A stretch of 54,054 nucleotides of DNA from an uncultured Anaerolineae bacterium. GTDB lineage: Bacteria; Chloroflexota; Anaerolineae; Anaerolineales; Villigracilaceae. The position numbers and the translations under genes are program-made. The notes beneath the pieces were generated by a model. It was not told the origin of the DNA and made no database searches. It was given only the letters and a program-made list of their open reading frames with translations. This document shows positions 44,677 through 52,946 of the stretch, piece after piece; position 1 is the first letter of the stretch, and every line of letters starts with the position of its first letter. Location of the stretch: positions 1-54,054 of the forward strand of contig CAKZJX010000114.1 in the NCBI GenBank assembly GCA_937120535.1. The letters run 5' to 3'.

Positions 44677-45837
44677 ATGACACTTCTGGCTGCAGTAGGA
44701 CATGCACAAGCACTCGACGGGCGCGAAGCCGGCCTGCGGGCGGCTCACGCCGCCCTCAATCGGCTGGGAATCGCCTCTCCGCAGTTTGGCATCGTCATCT
44801 CTTCCTATCATTATCAAGCGCGCGACGTGATGAGCGGAGTGTCTAGCCTGGTGGGGGATACTCCCTTGATCGGGTTCAGCACCCCCGCCGGCCTCACTCA
44901 GCAAGGCATTCATCCTCACGCTGTGGTGGTCGCTCTGCTTGGCGGCGAACTGCGCGCTCAGGCCCACTGGTTGCCCGGCTATGCTCAGAGTGGCCGTGAG
45001 ACGGCCAGCCGGCTGATCCAGCTGACTACTGGCGACTCGGCCCATCGCTCTCTCCTGTTCTTTGCTGATGGCTTCAACGGCGATGCCGAACAGCTATGCA
45101 ATCACCTGACGGACCTACCCCTGCCGGCCTTCGGCGGCCTGGCCAGTGGCGATGTGCATAGCGGAAACAACTATCAAATGGCCGGCGTTCATGTCGGCAT
45201 GGGAGGCTTGGCCGCCGCCCTGTTGCGGGGCCCCTTCAAGATCGGAGTCGGATACGCTCACGGCTGGGAGCCAGTAGGGTCCCAATTCCGCATCACCCGC
45301 TCGCGTGGATTCTGGCTGCGCGCCCTAGACGGCCGGCCGGCTTCTGAAATCTATGCCCAAATCTTCGGACGGCCGGCCCGCGAATGGGCCTTCCCGCCCC
45401 TCAACTACCTGGTTCGTCTCTATCCCTTGGGCATCGATCAGGGCGATCAGCCCCTTGTCCGCTCTCCGTTGCGGGTCGAAGCCGATGGCAGTTTTCGCCT
45501 CAACGCCCCGCTGCGCGATGGAATAGATGCCTTCCTGATGGTGGGCAATCGCTCGGCCTGTTGGAACGCTGCCCAGAAAGCCGTTCAAGATGCCCTCTGG
45601 CAACTTGAGAATGCCCGTCCAGTCTTCGCCTTGCTCTTGGTGGACTTGGCCTGGCAGTTCCTGCTCAAATCGTCTCCAAGCGCTGAGATCGCAGCCGTGC
45701 AAGAGATCCTCGGAGCCAACCTCCCCATCGCCGGAGGCTACACTCTCGGTCAAATTGCCCCCCCTGCCTCGGGCGTCGGCATGCCCCAATTCCTCAATCA
45801 ACACTTGCTGGTCATCCTGTTTGGGGAAACAAAATAG
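44677..45837 (+). CDS. FIST N/C domain sensory protein
   Basis: A 386-residue protein with the FIST_N region (LIGFSTPAGLTQQG, AVVVALLGG) and FIST_C region (FGGLASGDVHSGN; PLVRSPLRVEADGSFRLNAPLRDG; PIAGGYTLGQIAP). FIST domains are predicted small-ligand sensors often linked to kinases and cyclases. No membrane segment is seen, so it is cytosolic. It lies 8 nt after the histidine kinase and is probably co-transcribed, making it a candidate input or partner protein for it. Confidence 0.9.
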   Translation: MTLLAAVGHAQALDGREAGLRAAHAALNRLGIASPQFGIVISSYHYQARDVMSGVSSLVGDTPLIGFSTPAGLTQQGIHPHAVVVALLGGELRAQAHWLPGYAQSGRETASRLIQLTTGDSAHRSLLFFADGFNGDAEQLCNHLTDLPLPAFGGLASGDVHSGNNYQMAGVHVGMGGLAAALLRGPFKIGVGYAHGWEPVGSQFRITRSRGFWLRALDGRPASEIYAQIFGRPAREWAFPPLNYLVRLYPLGIDQGDQPLVRSPLRVEADGSFRLNAPLRDGIDAFLMVGNRSACWNAAQKAVQDALWQLENARPVFALLLVDLAWQFLLKSSPSAEIAAVQEILGANLPIAGGYTLGQIAPPASGVGMPQFLNQHLLVILFGETK

Positions 45838-45881
45838 GCCGACCTTGAGGGCCGGCCTGGAGGGAGAGCGCCTCCCGATCC

Positions 45882-48347
45882 TCATCCGACAATACTTATC
45901 ATCTTCCCTTTGACCACGATCACCTTTTTGGGTTCGCGGCCCTGCAAGAAGCGCTGAACCGCTTCGCTCGCCAAAGCCTGAGCGCGAATCGCCTCCTCGT
46001 CGATCTCCGCTGGGACGATGATCCGTTCGCGCACCTTTCCATTCACCTGAATCGGCAGCTCGATCATCTCATCCTTTGCCGCCTCCTCGTCCACACTTGG
46101 CCAGCGCTGCAAATGAATCGAATATGGCTTCCCCAACTGTTCGGTCCACAACTCCTCAGAAATGTGAGGCGCCACGGTGGCCAGCATCTTCAAATAAATT
46201 TCCTGGGCCTCCTCCCATTCCGGCGTGCCGGCGCAGCCGGCGCACTGCGCATCATACATATCGTTGAGCAACTCCATCAGCGACGAGACGATCGTATTGA
46301 ACTGGAAATTCTCAAAATCGCTCGTTACCCGACGCAGCGTCTTGTGCACCTTGCGTCGCAGCGCTTGACGGACCTCTGAAGGGGCATTCTCCTCGGGCAG
46401 CGTCTTGTCGGTAAACAACGCCCATACGCGTCGTAGCCAGCGCGCCGTGCCTTCGATGCCTCTCGGGTTCCAGGGTCCCCCCTGTTCCCAACGGGCAAAA
46501 AACATCAAATAAGCCCGCACCGTATCGGCCCCATAGCGCTCCACCAACTCATCTGGCGCCACCGTGTTGCCGCGGCTCTTCGACATCTTGCTGCCATCCT
46601 CGGCCAACACCATCCCCTGATTGCGCAGCTGCAGCATCGGCTCATTTCCTTTGGCGATGCCCATATCACGCAGCGCTTTGTGGAAGAAGCGCGTATACAA
46701 CAGATGCATCGTGGCGTGCTCGCTGCCGCCGGTGTAAGTATCCACGGGCATCCAGTAATCGTACTCCGCTGGATCAAAGGGGCCCTGATCGTAGTTTGGC
46801 GACAAATAACGCAAGTGATACCACGACGAACACATAAACGTGTCCATCGTATCCGTCTCGCGCTCCGCCGGCCCGCCGCACATCGGGCATGTCGTATATT
46901 TCCACGTCGGATGGAACTTCAACGGCGACTCGCCGGTTGGCCGCCATTCCACATCCTCCGGCAACAACACCGGCAACTGATCCTCCGGCACCGGATTCCA
47001 GCCATCCTTCTCGCAGTAGACCATCGGAATCGGCGCACCCCAGTAACGCTGACGGCTGATCAACCAATCGCGATAGCGATAACTCACATCCGCCTTTCCA
47101 AAGCCCATCTCCTCCAGCCAGTCGATCACCGCCCGAATCCCAGGATCCTTGAACCCTTTCCCCTCGGTGATCACCGTGCCGGTCAACGGTCCAGAGTTCA
47201 CCATCCGCCCGGGGCCGGTATAGGCTGCTTCCAACTCCTTGCCCTCCTCAGCGTCGTCTGGCCGGATCACCTCGACGATCGGTAAGTTATACTTCTTTGC
47301 GAACAGAAAATCGCGCTCGTCATGGGCCGGCACACCCATAATTGCCCCTGTGCCGTGAGTCATCAACACATAATCGGCAATCCAGATCGGAATGCGAGCG
47401 TTGTTCACCGGATTAATGGCATATCCACCCGTGAACACCCCAGTCTTCTCCTTATCCTTCGCCTCGCGCTGAATATCCGACAAGCGCATCGCTTGCAGCC
47501 GATACGTCCCCACGGCTGGCCGCTGTTCTGGTGTCGTCACTTTCTCAACCAACGGGTGCTCCGGCGCGAACGCTATAAACGTCGCCCCCCACAGCGTATC
47601 GGGGCGGGTAGTAAAGATCTCGAACGCCTCGCCGTCCTCCGTCTTGAACGTCACCGTTGCCCCCTCGCTGCGCCCGATCCAATTTGTCTGTTTCACTTGC
47701 ACCGCCTCTGGCCAGTCAATCTCATCGAAGCGCAGCAACTCCTCGGCATACTTCGTCGTTCGGAAGAACCACTGCTCCAACTCGCGCCGGATGACCGGCG
47801 TGCCGCACCGCTCACAATGCCGATCCTCTCCCTGCACCTGCTCGCGCGCCAGCGTCGTGTTACACTTCGTACACCAATCCACCGGCGCAAGCTTGCGATA
47901 CGCCAGCCCGTGCTTATACAACTGAATAAAAAGCCACTGGGTCCACTTATAATACTTCGGGTCCGACGAGATCGCCTCACGCTCCCAATCGAACATCGCT
48001 CCCATGCTCTTCAACTGCTCACGCATACGATCGATGTTCTGATATGTGCGTATCATCGGATGAATGCCATCGCGGATCGCGGCGTTTTCTGCCGGAAGGC
48101 CAAACGCATCAAACCCCATCGGGAACAACACGTTATACCCCTGCATCCGCTTATAGCGGGCGCGCGCATCCGAGGGCGTCATCGCATACCAATGCCCGAT
48201 ATGCAGATCCCCGCTGGGATAGGGGAGCATCGTCAACGCGTAATACTTGGGCCGGCTGTCATCAATCACCGAACGATACAACTGATCGGCTTCCCAACGC
48301 GCCTGCCATTTCTTCTCGATAGCGATAGGATCGTACTTTATCTCCAT
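45882..48347 (-). CDS. leuS: Leucyl-tRNA synthetase
   Basis: Charges tRNA-Leu with leucine. The 821-residue class I enzyme has PYPSGDLHIGHWY (HIGH motif), a zinc-like CTKCNTTLAREQVQGEDRHCERCG insert, the CP1 editing domain (IFTTRPDTLWGATF; MTHGTGAIMGVPAHDERD with the editing Thr/Asp), a second CPMCGG knuckle, SKMSKSRGN (KMSKS) and a C-terminal LPIQVNGKVRERI domain. All catalytic and editing motifs look intact. The start at 48347 follows GGAGG by 5 nt; ATG codons at 48365 and 48362 are less likely. Controlled by a T-box. Confidence 0.97.
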   Translation of the reverse strand: MEIKYDPIAIEKKWQARWEADQLYRSVIDDSRPKYYALTMLPYPSGDLHIGHWYAMTPSDARARYKRMQGYNVLFPMGFDAFGLPAENAAIRDGIHPMIRTYQNIDRMREQLKSMGAMFDWEREAISSDPKYYKWTQWLFIQLYKHGLAYRKLAPVDWCTKCNTTLAREQVQGEDRHCERCGTPVIRRELEQWFFRTTKYAEELLRFDEIDWPEAVQVKQTNWIGRSEGATVTFKTEDGEAFEIFTTRPDTLWGATFIAFAPEHPLVEKVTTPEQRPAVGTYRLQAMRLSDIQREAKDKEKTGVFTGGYAINPVNNARIPIWIADYVLMTHGTGAIMGVPAHDERDFLFAKKYNLPIVEVIRPDDAEEGKELEAAYTGPGRMVNSGPLTGTVITEGKGFKDPGIRAVIDWLEEMGFGKADVSYRYRDWLISRQRYWGAPIPMVYCEKDGWNPVPEDQLPVLLPEDVEWRPTGESPLKFHPTWKYTTCPMCGGPAERETDTMDTFMCSSWYHLRYLSPNYDQGPFDPAEYDYWMPVDTYTGGSEHATMHLLYTRFFHKALRDMGIAKGNEPMLQLRNQGMVLAEDGSKMSKSRGNTVAPDELVERYGADTVRAYLMFFARWEQGGPWNPRGIEGTARWLRRVWALFTDKTLPEENAPSEVRQALRRKVHKTLRRVTSDFENFQFNTIVSSLMELLNDMYDAQCAGCAGTPEWEEAQEIYLKMLATVAPHISEELWTEQLGKPYSIHLQRWPSVDEEAAKDEMIELPIQVNGKVRERIIVPAEIDEEAIRAQALASEAVQRFLQGREPKKVIVVKGKMISIVG

Positions 48348-48561
48348 CACTGCCTCCGTCATCATAAATAACGATCATAAGAACGGACATCTTGCCGACT
48401 CGAACGTTTCGCTGCCTCCTGGGCGGGCTTCTCGCCCAGAGCGATCTGTCCTCGCTTCCCACCTCGCCCGGCCCTGCCTGCTGGACGAGGAAGCTGCTCC
48501 TCCCTCGATCCGGGCCTTAGCGAGGGGAGGCAAGGTCCCTGCCGGCCACCATACCGGGAAC
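48348..48561 (-). other. Long spacer between the leuS T-box terminator and the start codon
   Basis: About 214 nt, unusually long for a T-box leader. It is purine-rich with several GGGAGGAG-like words but holds no second T-box core and no gene I can support. Confidence 0.4.
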
Positions 48562-48595
48562 AAAAAATTCCCTCGTCCATGCTGGGACGAAGGAA
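48562..48595 (-). terminator. T-box terminator of leuS
   Basis: Stem TTCCTTCGTCC (48595-48585) / GGACGAGGGAA (48578-48568) followed by six T residues. Confidence 0.88.
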
Positions 48596-48862
48596 CCCTC
48601 CGCGGTACCACCCGGCTTACGCTAACGTTCAAGCGGCCGCTGCGCGCCTAAACCTTAGCGTCACTCTACCTGCGATAACGGGCATTCCCGTCGCCGACTA
48701 CCTGCGTTTCTGCCCAACGCTCTCGCCGGCGAAGTCTGCTCCTTCGAGCAGCAGGCGAGTTCGGTCTTTTTGGGCATTCCCGTGGGATGCCATGAAGGGC
48801 TTCCACCTCGCTCTCCCTTCTCGCTGACGGGATGACCTACTACTCCTGCTATGACCTTTCGA
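48562..48862 (-). promoter_or_regulatory. T-box riboswitch controlling leuS (specifier CUC)
   Basis: Stem I base AGCAGG (48850-48845) / CCTGCT with AGTA on the 5' side and GAACTCG on the 3' side; CTC at 48759-48757 is the Leu specifier, one base before the helix. GGTC/GACC closes the loop above. T-box core GGGTGGTACCGCGG at about 48613-48600. Confidence 0.92.
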
Positions 48863-48875
48863 AAGATAACCTATG

Positions 48876-48948
48876 TGGACCCAGAGGGATTCGAACCCTC
48901 GACCTTCTCAATGCCATTGAGACGCGCTCCCAGCTGCGCTATGGGCCC
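48876..48948 (-). tRNA. tRNA-Ala, anticodon GGC
   Basis: 73 nt. Acceptor GGGCCCA / TGGGTCC (one G-T), D-loop with AGCTGGGAG, anticodon stem TCTCA/TGAGA with loop ATGGCAT giving anticodon GGC, T-arm GAGGGTTCGAATCCCTC, discriminator A. CCA is not encoded. It ends 14-26 nt before the leuS T-box. Confidence 0.95.
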
Positions 48949-49014
48949 ATGGGTGATGCTATCCGAACTTGAACAGGGCTCGGTGGCGGCCAGCAGAAGC
49001 CACCCATCGACCAG

Positions 49015-49087
49015 TGGACCTGAGGGGATTTGAACCCCTGACCTCCTCAGTGCGATTGAGGCGCTCTCCCAGCTGAGCCACAGGCCC
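49015..49087 (-). tRNA. tRNA-Ala, anticodon CGC
   Basis: 73 nt. Acceptor GGGCCTG / CAGGTCC, anticodon stem CCTCA/TGAGG with loop ATCGCAC giving CGC, T-arm AGGGGTTCAAATCCCCT, discriminator A. CCA is not encoded. It follows its own strong promoter by about 19 nt. Confidence 0.95.
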
Positions 49088-49105
49088 GCCCAAAAGGCAA
49101 CCTAC

Positions 49106-49134
49106 ATTCTACCTGATGCAGAGAGGGCTGTCAA
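49106..49134 (-). promoter_or_regulatory. Promoter of the tRNA-Ala pair (and probably leuS)
   Basis: TTGACA (49134-49129), 17-bp spacer, TAGAAT (49111-49106). No promoter of similar quality lies between the tRNAs and the leuS T-box. Confidence 0.85.
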
Positions 49135-49138
49135 GCGC

Positions 49139-49224
49139 TTCTGAGTGTTCGAAAATATTTGGCTGCCGTTCTACCAAAGCCTGTTTTTCGAACACTCCCT
49201 CACCCCATTGACATCCTCTCCCAA
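49139..49224 (+). repeat. Copy 1 of an ~85-bp element with 12-bp terminal inverted repeats
   Basis: AGTGTTCGAAAA (49144-49155) and TTTTCGAACACT (49185-49196) are perfect inverted repeats around an inner TTTGG/CCAAA pair, so the DNA can form a cruciform. Similarity to the second copy (52217-52300) continues to about 49224 (CCATTGACA, then CCCAA). It cuts into the 3' end of the copA pseudogene. Confidence 0.85.
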
Positions 49225-51033
49225 GCTTCGGCTTGCAGCCGGGCAATTTCGCCTTCCAGCCCGCCAAGCGGAAGGCCGCGTCCCTGCAGCATGCGCAGGC
49301 TGCCAACCGCCACGCGGCGGCCCTCCCCCTCGGCCTCCACGCCCTGCCCGGCCTCGGCCCGAAAGCCCGAAGGTTCGGCCAGGGTCAGGCCGCGCCGGGT
49401 GGCCTCGGCCCAGATGGCCTCGCCGAGGGGATGCTCGCTGCCTTTTTCCACGCTCGCCGCCAGGCGCAGCAACTCATCGCTCAGGACTGACGACTGACGA
49501 CTATATCCGTCACCACCGGCTCGCCGCGCGTCAGCGTGCCGGTCTTATCCAGCACTACCACCGAGAGGCGGCCGGCCCGCTCCAGCGCCTCGCCATTCCG
49601 GAAGAGGATGCCCATCTCGGCACCGCGCTCCGTGCTGACCATCACCGCCGTCGACGCGGCCAGGCCCAGGGCGCACGGGCAGGCGATGACCAGCACCGCC
49701 ACCATGTTGATGAGGGCGCGGGTGAAATTGCCCGGCGTGCCCAGGAAGTGCCAGCCGGCAAAGGTCAATAGCGCCAGCCCGATCACCGCCGGGACGAAGA
49801 CCGCCGAGACGCGGTCGGCCAGTTTCTGGATGGGGGCTTTGCCGCTCTGGGCTTCTTCCACCAGGCGGATGATCTGCGCCAGGGCCGTCTCGCGCCCGAC
49901 CTTGACGGCCTCGAACTTGAGCAGGCCTCCTTTGTTGAGCGTGGCGCCGATGACCGCCTCGCCGGGGCCTTTCTCCACCGGCAGCGATTCGCCCGTCAGC
50001 ATGGATTCATCCACCGTCGAGCGGCCCTCCACCACCACGCCATCCACGGGGATTTTCTCGCCGGGGCGGACGATGACCAGGTCGCCGACGCGCACCTCCT
50101 CGGTCGGCACCTCCGTCTCGCACCCGCCCCGCACCACCCGCGCCGTGCGGGCGCGCAGGGACATCAGTTGCTTGATCGCCTGCGAGGTGCGTCCTTTGGC
50201 CCGTGCCTCGAGGAATTTGCCCAGCCGGATGAGGGTGATGATGACCGCCGCCGTCTCCAGGTAGGCATGTCCTTCCAGCCGGCCGAAGACGATCGGCAGC
50301 GAGTACAGGTAGGCCGCCGAGGAGCCGAGGGCAATCAGCACGTCCATGTTAGCCGAGCCGTTGCGCAGCGCCTTGAAGGCCCCCACGTAATACTGCCCGC
50401 CCACATAGAATAGAACCGGCGTCGCCAGCAGCAGCATGACCCAGTTCGTCCAGGCGGCGTGCGCCCAGTGGCCCACAGCAGGCCGAGGTCGCGTCCCATC
50501 GAGAACAGGAAGAGGGGCAGGGTGAAGACCAGCCCGACGAGAAGCAAACGACGCTGGTGACGAATCTCGGCCTGGCACGCTTTGGCTTCGGCGTCTTCGG
50601 CCTCGCCGCCCAGGTCCAGCGCCTCGAAGCCGGACCTAGCGACTGCGGCGCGCGTCTCGGCCTGACTCACCACCGTCGGCACGTAGCGCACCCACACCCG
50701 TTCGGCAGCCAGCGAGACGTGGGCCTCCAGCACGCCCTCCAGTTTGAGCAGGGCTTTTTCCAGGCGGCGGGCGTCGTTGTCGTCCGAGAGGCGACGGATG
50801 ACCAGTTCGGCCTCGCCCGTGGCCACGTCGTAGCCGGCGCGGCGGAGGCGGGCGATCAGGTCGGTCAGCCCTGTCGCGGCCGGGTCGAAGGTCACCGCCG
50901 CCCGTTCGCTCGAAAGGTGGACGATCCCCTAGCTGACGCCGGCCTGTTTCTTCAGGCTGCGTTCGACCGTCGCCGCACAGTTGGCGCAGGTCATGCCGGC
51001 GATGGGGAGGGCGAGCTGCTTGGGGATGGGCAT
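49200..51033 (-). pseudogene. copA: Copper-transporting P-type ATPase (CopA-like), decayed
   Basis: Reading on the minus strand: ATG at 51033, a metal-binding GMTCANCAATVE motif, an in-frame TAG at codon 35 (50931-50929), a second metal-binding region, a frameshift near 50475, then intact CopA core blocks: the TGES phosphatase motif ([10 protein letters not shown]), the transmembrane CPC motif ([14 protein letters not shown]) and the DKTGT phosphorylation site ([10 protein letters not shown]). A second frameshift near 49485 lies at a 7-bp tandem repeat (CGTCAGT twice). The nucleotide-binding part begins (EKGSEHPLGEAI, the HP motif) and then runs out at 49200 in the repeat element. The hinge GDGINDAP motif is missing. 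The gene once exported copper; it cannot be functional as read. Confidence 0.85.
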
Positions 51034-51055
51034 GAGGGGAGGGTTACTCGCCGTA

Positions 51056-51592
51056 TCAGTCCAGACGCCAGGTTTTCAACTGTTCGATTTCAGCCTGCTG
51101 AGCGGCGATGATGGCCTGCGCCAGGTCGCGGATTTCAGGGCGTTTGGCTTTTTGCAGCGCGTCCTGGGCCATGGCGATGGCGCCCTCGTGATGGAGAATC
51201 ATGGCCTCGATGAAGCGCAAATCATACGGACGGGAGGCGTCCTCGGCCACTTCCATCGGTCCCATGTGAATGTGCAGGCCCTTGGTGGGCGGCAGGTTGG
51301 GATACCACTTGTCCCGCCAGGCGCGCATTTGGGCGATTTCCGCCTCCTGGGCCGCCAGAATGGACTCGGCCAGCGCCCGCAGTTCGGGATGTTCGGCCTG
51401 CTCCAGGGCCTGACGCGCCATGTCCACTGCGCCCTGATGGTGGATGATCATGCTGTCCAGGAAGAGGGCCTCGTAGGGCGTTTCTTCTGTCGCATATGAG
51501 TATGGGTCGTAAGCGGCGTCTGTGGAGGCGCAGGCGGCCAGCAGCGCGACCGGGGAAAGCAGAGCAGCGGCAAGGGCAAGGCGTTTTGGCAT
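51056..51592 (-). CDS. DUF305-family lipoprotein
   Basis: A 178-residue exported lipoprotein: signal peptide with lipobox LAAC and the lipidated Cys at 21. It contains two copies of the family's His-rich motif, FLDSMIIHHQGAVDMARQAL and FIEAMILHHEGAIAMAQDAL, which resemble ferritin-like metal-binding helices and suggest internal duplication. DUF305 proteins often accompany copper-handling genes. It lies just after copZ, with GGAG before the ATG. The frame is intact while the genes around it are broken. Confidence 0.85.
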   Translation of the reverse strand: MPKRLALAAALLSPVALLAACASTDAAYDPYSYATEETPYEALFLDSMIIHHQGAVDMARQALEQAEHPELRALAESILAAQEAEIAQMRAWRDKWYPNLPPTKGLHIHMGPMEVAEDASRPYDLRFIEAMILHHEGAIAMAQDALQKAKRPEIRDLAQAIIAAQQAEIEQLKTWRLD

Positions 51593-51596
51593 ACGG

Positions 51597-51803
51597 CTAC
51601 TCCGCAACCGGATAGTTGATTTCGGCCAGCAGGGACTTGATTTTGGCCTCGTCGGCGGGCGGCTCGAAGACGACCACCACGCTCTTGGTCTCGGCGCTGG
51701 CGCGGACTTCCTGCACGCCTTCCAATTCGATGAGTTCGGTCTGGATGGTGTGGACGCAGTGTCCGCAGGAGATGTTGGGGATGGAATAGGTGATGGTGGA
51801 CAT
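51597..51803 (-). CDS. copZ: Heavy-metal-associated (CopZ-like) copper chaperone
   Basis: A 68-residue ferredoxin-like HMA domain with the ISCGHC metal-binding motif (Cys13 and Cys16). It would shuttle Cu(I) to the P-type ATPase. Length and fold are typical. It lies 4 nt before the DUF305 gene and downstream of the frameshifted csoR, in the order csoR-copZ-DUF305-copA. GGAG precedes the ATG. Confidence 0.9.
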   Translation of the reverse strand: MSTITYSIPNISCGHCVHTIQTELIELEGVQEVRASAETKSVVVVFEPPADEAKIKSLLAEINYPVAE

Positions 51804-51890
51804 GGGAGCTCCTTGGTTTAGGGGTTGAAGGTTGAAAGGTTGGTAAGGTTGAGGTAGGTGGTAAACAGGTACGTGCTACTTGTTTGCTTG

Positions 51891-52147
51891 CTACCTGTTC
51901 GCCGTTTCGAAGACTTCCAGCACTTCTTTGAGCACCCACTTGCGTTCGGCGGGGTCTTCGCCCTGGACGGCGGTGATGACGCAGGATTTCAGATGGGCGT
52001 CCAGGATTTGGGCGCTAACTTTGTCGAGAGCCGCCTCCACAGCCTGAATCTGGCGGATGATGTCTATGCAGTAGGTATCTTCTCCGACCATGCGGATGAT
52101 GCCGCGCAGATGGCCTTCGGGCGTTTGAGCGGGTCTTCGTGTTTCAT
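51891..52147 (-). pseudogene. csoR: CsoR-family copper-sensing repressor, frameshifted
   Basis: The ATG at 52147 (preceded by AGAGG) reads MKHEDPLKR and then leaves frame at about 52120. The continuation EGHLRGIIRMVGEDTYCIDIIRQ, with the Cys of the copper site (TYC) and the later HLKSCV (His-x-x-x-Cys), is in another frame and runs to the stop at 51891. Normal CsoR proteins have LKRIEGxxRG here, so bases were lost at the junction. An inverted repeat AACAGGTA/TACCTGTT lies between it and copZ and may be the old operator. Confidence 0.8.
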
Positions 52148-52216
52148 GGCTGCCTCTACCCCCCCCAAGGGGGACGGGGTAAATATAACCGATTTGGTCT
52201 GAATTATCAAGGGTGA

Positions 52217-52300
52217 TTCTGAGTGTTCGAAAATATTTAGCTGCCGTTCTACCAAAGCCTTTTTCCGACACTCTCTCACCCCATTGACACCCTCCCCCAA
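52217..52300 (+). repeat. Copy 2 of the ~85-bp element
   Basis: Same order of words as copy 1 (GAGTGTTCGAAAATATTT, GCTGCCGTTCTACCAAAGCC, CACCCCATTGACA), but the right arm is altered (TTTTTCCGACACT), so the inverted repeat is imperfect. Direct orientation relative to copy 1, with the copper module between them. Confidence 0.85.
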
Positions 52301-52311
52301 ACGCATAAAAT
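52284..52311 (+). promoter_or_regulatory. Promoter formed at the edge of repeat copy 2
   Basis: TTGACA (52284-52289) inside the repeat, 16-bp spacer, TAAAAT (52306-52311) just outside it. It faces the zinc-ribbon protein gene. Confidence 0.65.
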
Positions 52312-52334
52312 ATCCTTAATCCAGGAGGTGCAGC

Positions 52335-52946
52335 ATGGACATCCCCACCCTCACCACCCAACTCGTCCCCTTCCTGGCGCCCTTCCTGCCCTACCTGCTC
52401 AAGATGGGCGAGAGGGCCGCCGAGGAGGCCGGGGAGCGACTCGGCGCAGTGGCCTGGGAGAAGGCCAAGGCGCTGTGGGGCAAACTGCGGCCCAAAGTGG
52501 AAGCCAAACCGGCCGCCCAGGAAGCCACCCGCGACCTGGCCGCCGCCCCGCAGGACGACGACGCGCAAGCGGCGCTGCGGCTGCAGCTCAAGAAACTGCT
52601 GCAAGAAGATGAAGCCCTGGCCGCCGAAATCGCCCGCCTGTGGGGGGAGGCGCAAGCCGCCGGCGCGACCGTGACCGCCGCCGGGAACCGCTCAGTGGCG
52701 ATCGGCGGGAACGTCAGCGGGAGCGTGATTGTGACTGGATATAAGAACAAGATAGAGTACGGAGACATGCTTTCGGCCTATTCTCCCCTCCCGGGCCTCC
52801 TCACCCCTCCACCAGCGCGCAAATACGTCTGCCCGCAGCCGGAGTGCTCCTACACCCGCCGGCTTCAAAAAGCAGGCGGGCAGCCCGGCGCATGCCCGCA
52901 TCATGGCCTGCCGCTCATCCCTGCCGAGCAGAAAGCGAGACCGTGA
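52335..52946 (+). CDS. GNVSGS-motif, zinc-ribbon protein of unknown function
   Basis: A 203-residue protein. Residues 1-110 are mostly helical, with Ala/Glu/Lys-rich amphipathic stretches. Then comes AAGNRSVAIGGNVSGSVIVTG, a short beta-rich motif I associate with the N-termini of large STAND/CHAT-type multi-domain proteins in Chloroflexota and cyanobacteria. The C-terminal 40 residues hold a zinc-ribbon-like pattern, VCPQPECS ... ACPHHGLPL. The order suggests an adaptor or scaffold rather than an enzyme. GGAGG precedes the ATG; the stop overlaps the next gene's ATG by one base. Function not assigned; a role in a conflict-type system is speculation. Confidence 0.7.
   Translation: MDIPTLTTQLVPFLAPFLPYLLKMGERAAEEAGERLGAVAWEKAKALWGKLRPKVEAKPAAQEATRDLAAAPQDDDAQAALRLQLKKLLQEDEALAAEIARLWGEAQAAGATVTAAGNRSVAIGGNVSGSVIVTGYKNKIEYGDMLSAYSPLPGLLTPPPARKYVCPQPECSYTRRLQKAGGQPGACPHHGLPLIPAEQKARP

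Noticed and set aside
45838-45881. Terminator between the FIST gene and leuS.
   Set aside because: AGGCCG/CGGCCT can form a hairpin, but there is no T-run on either strand, so it was not listed.
49139-52300. Integron attC sites at the edges of the copper module.
   Set aside because: The inverted arms do not contain the GTTRRRY/RYYYAAC core sites, and the left-edge integrase fragment is 49 kb away.
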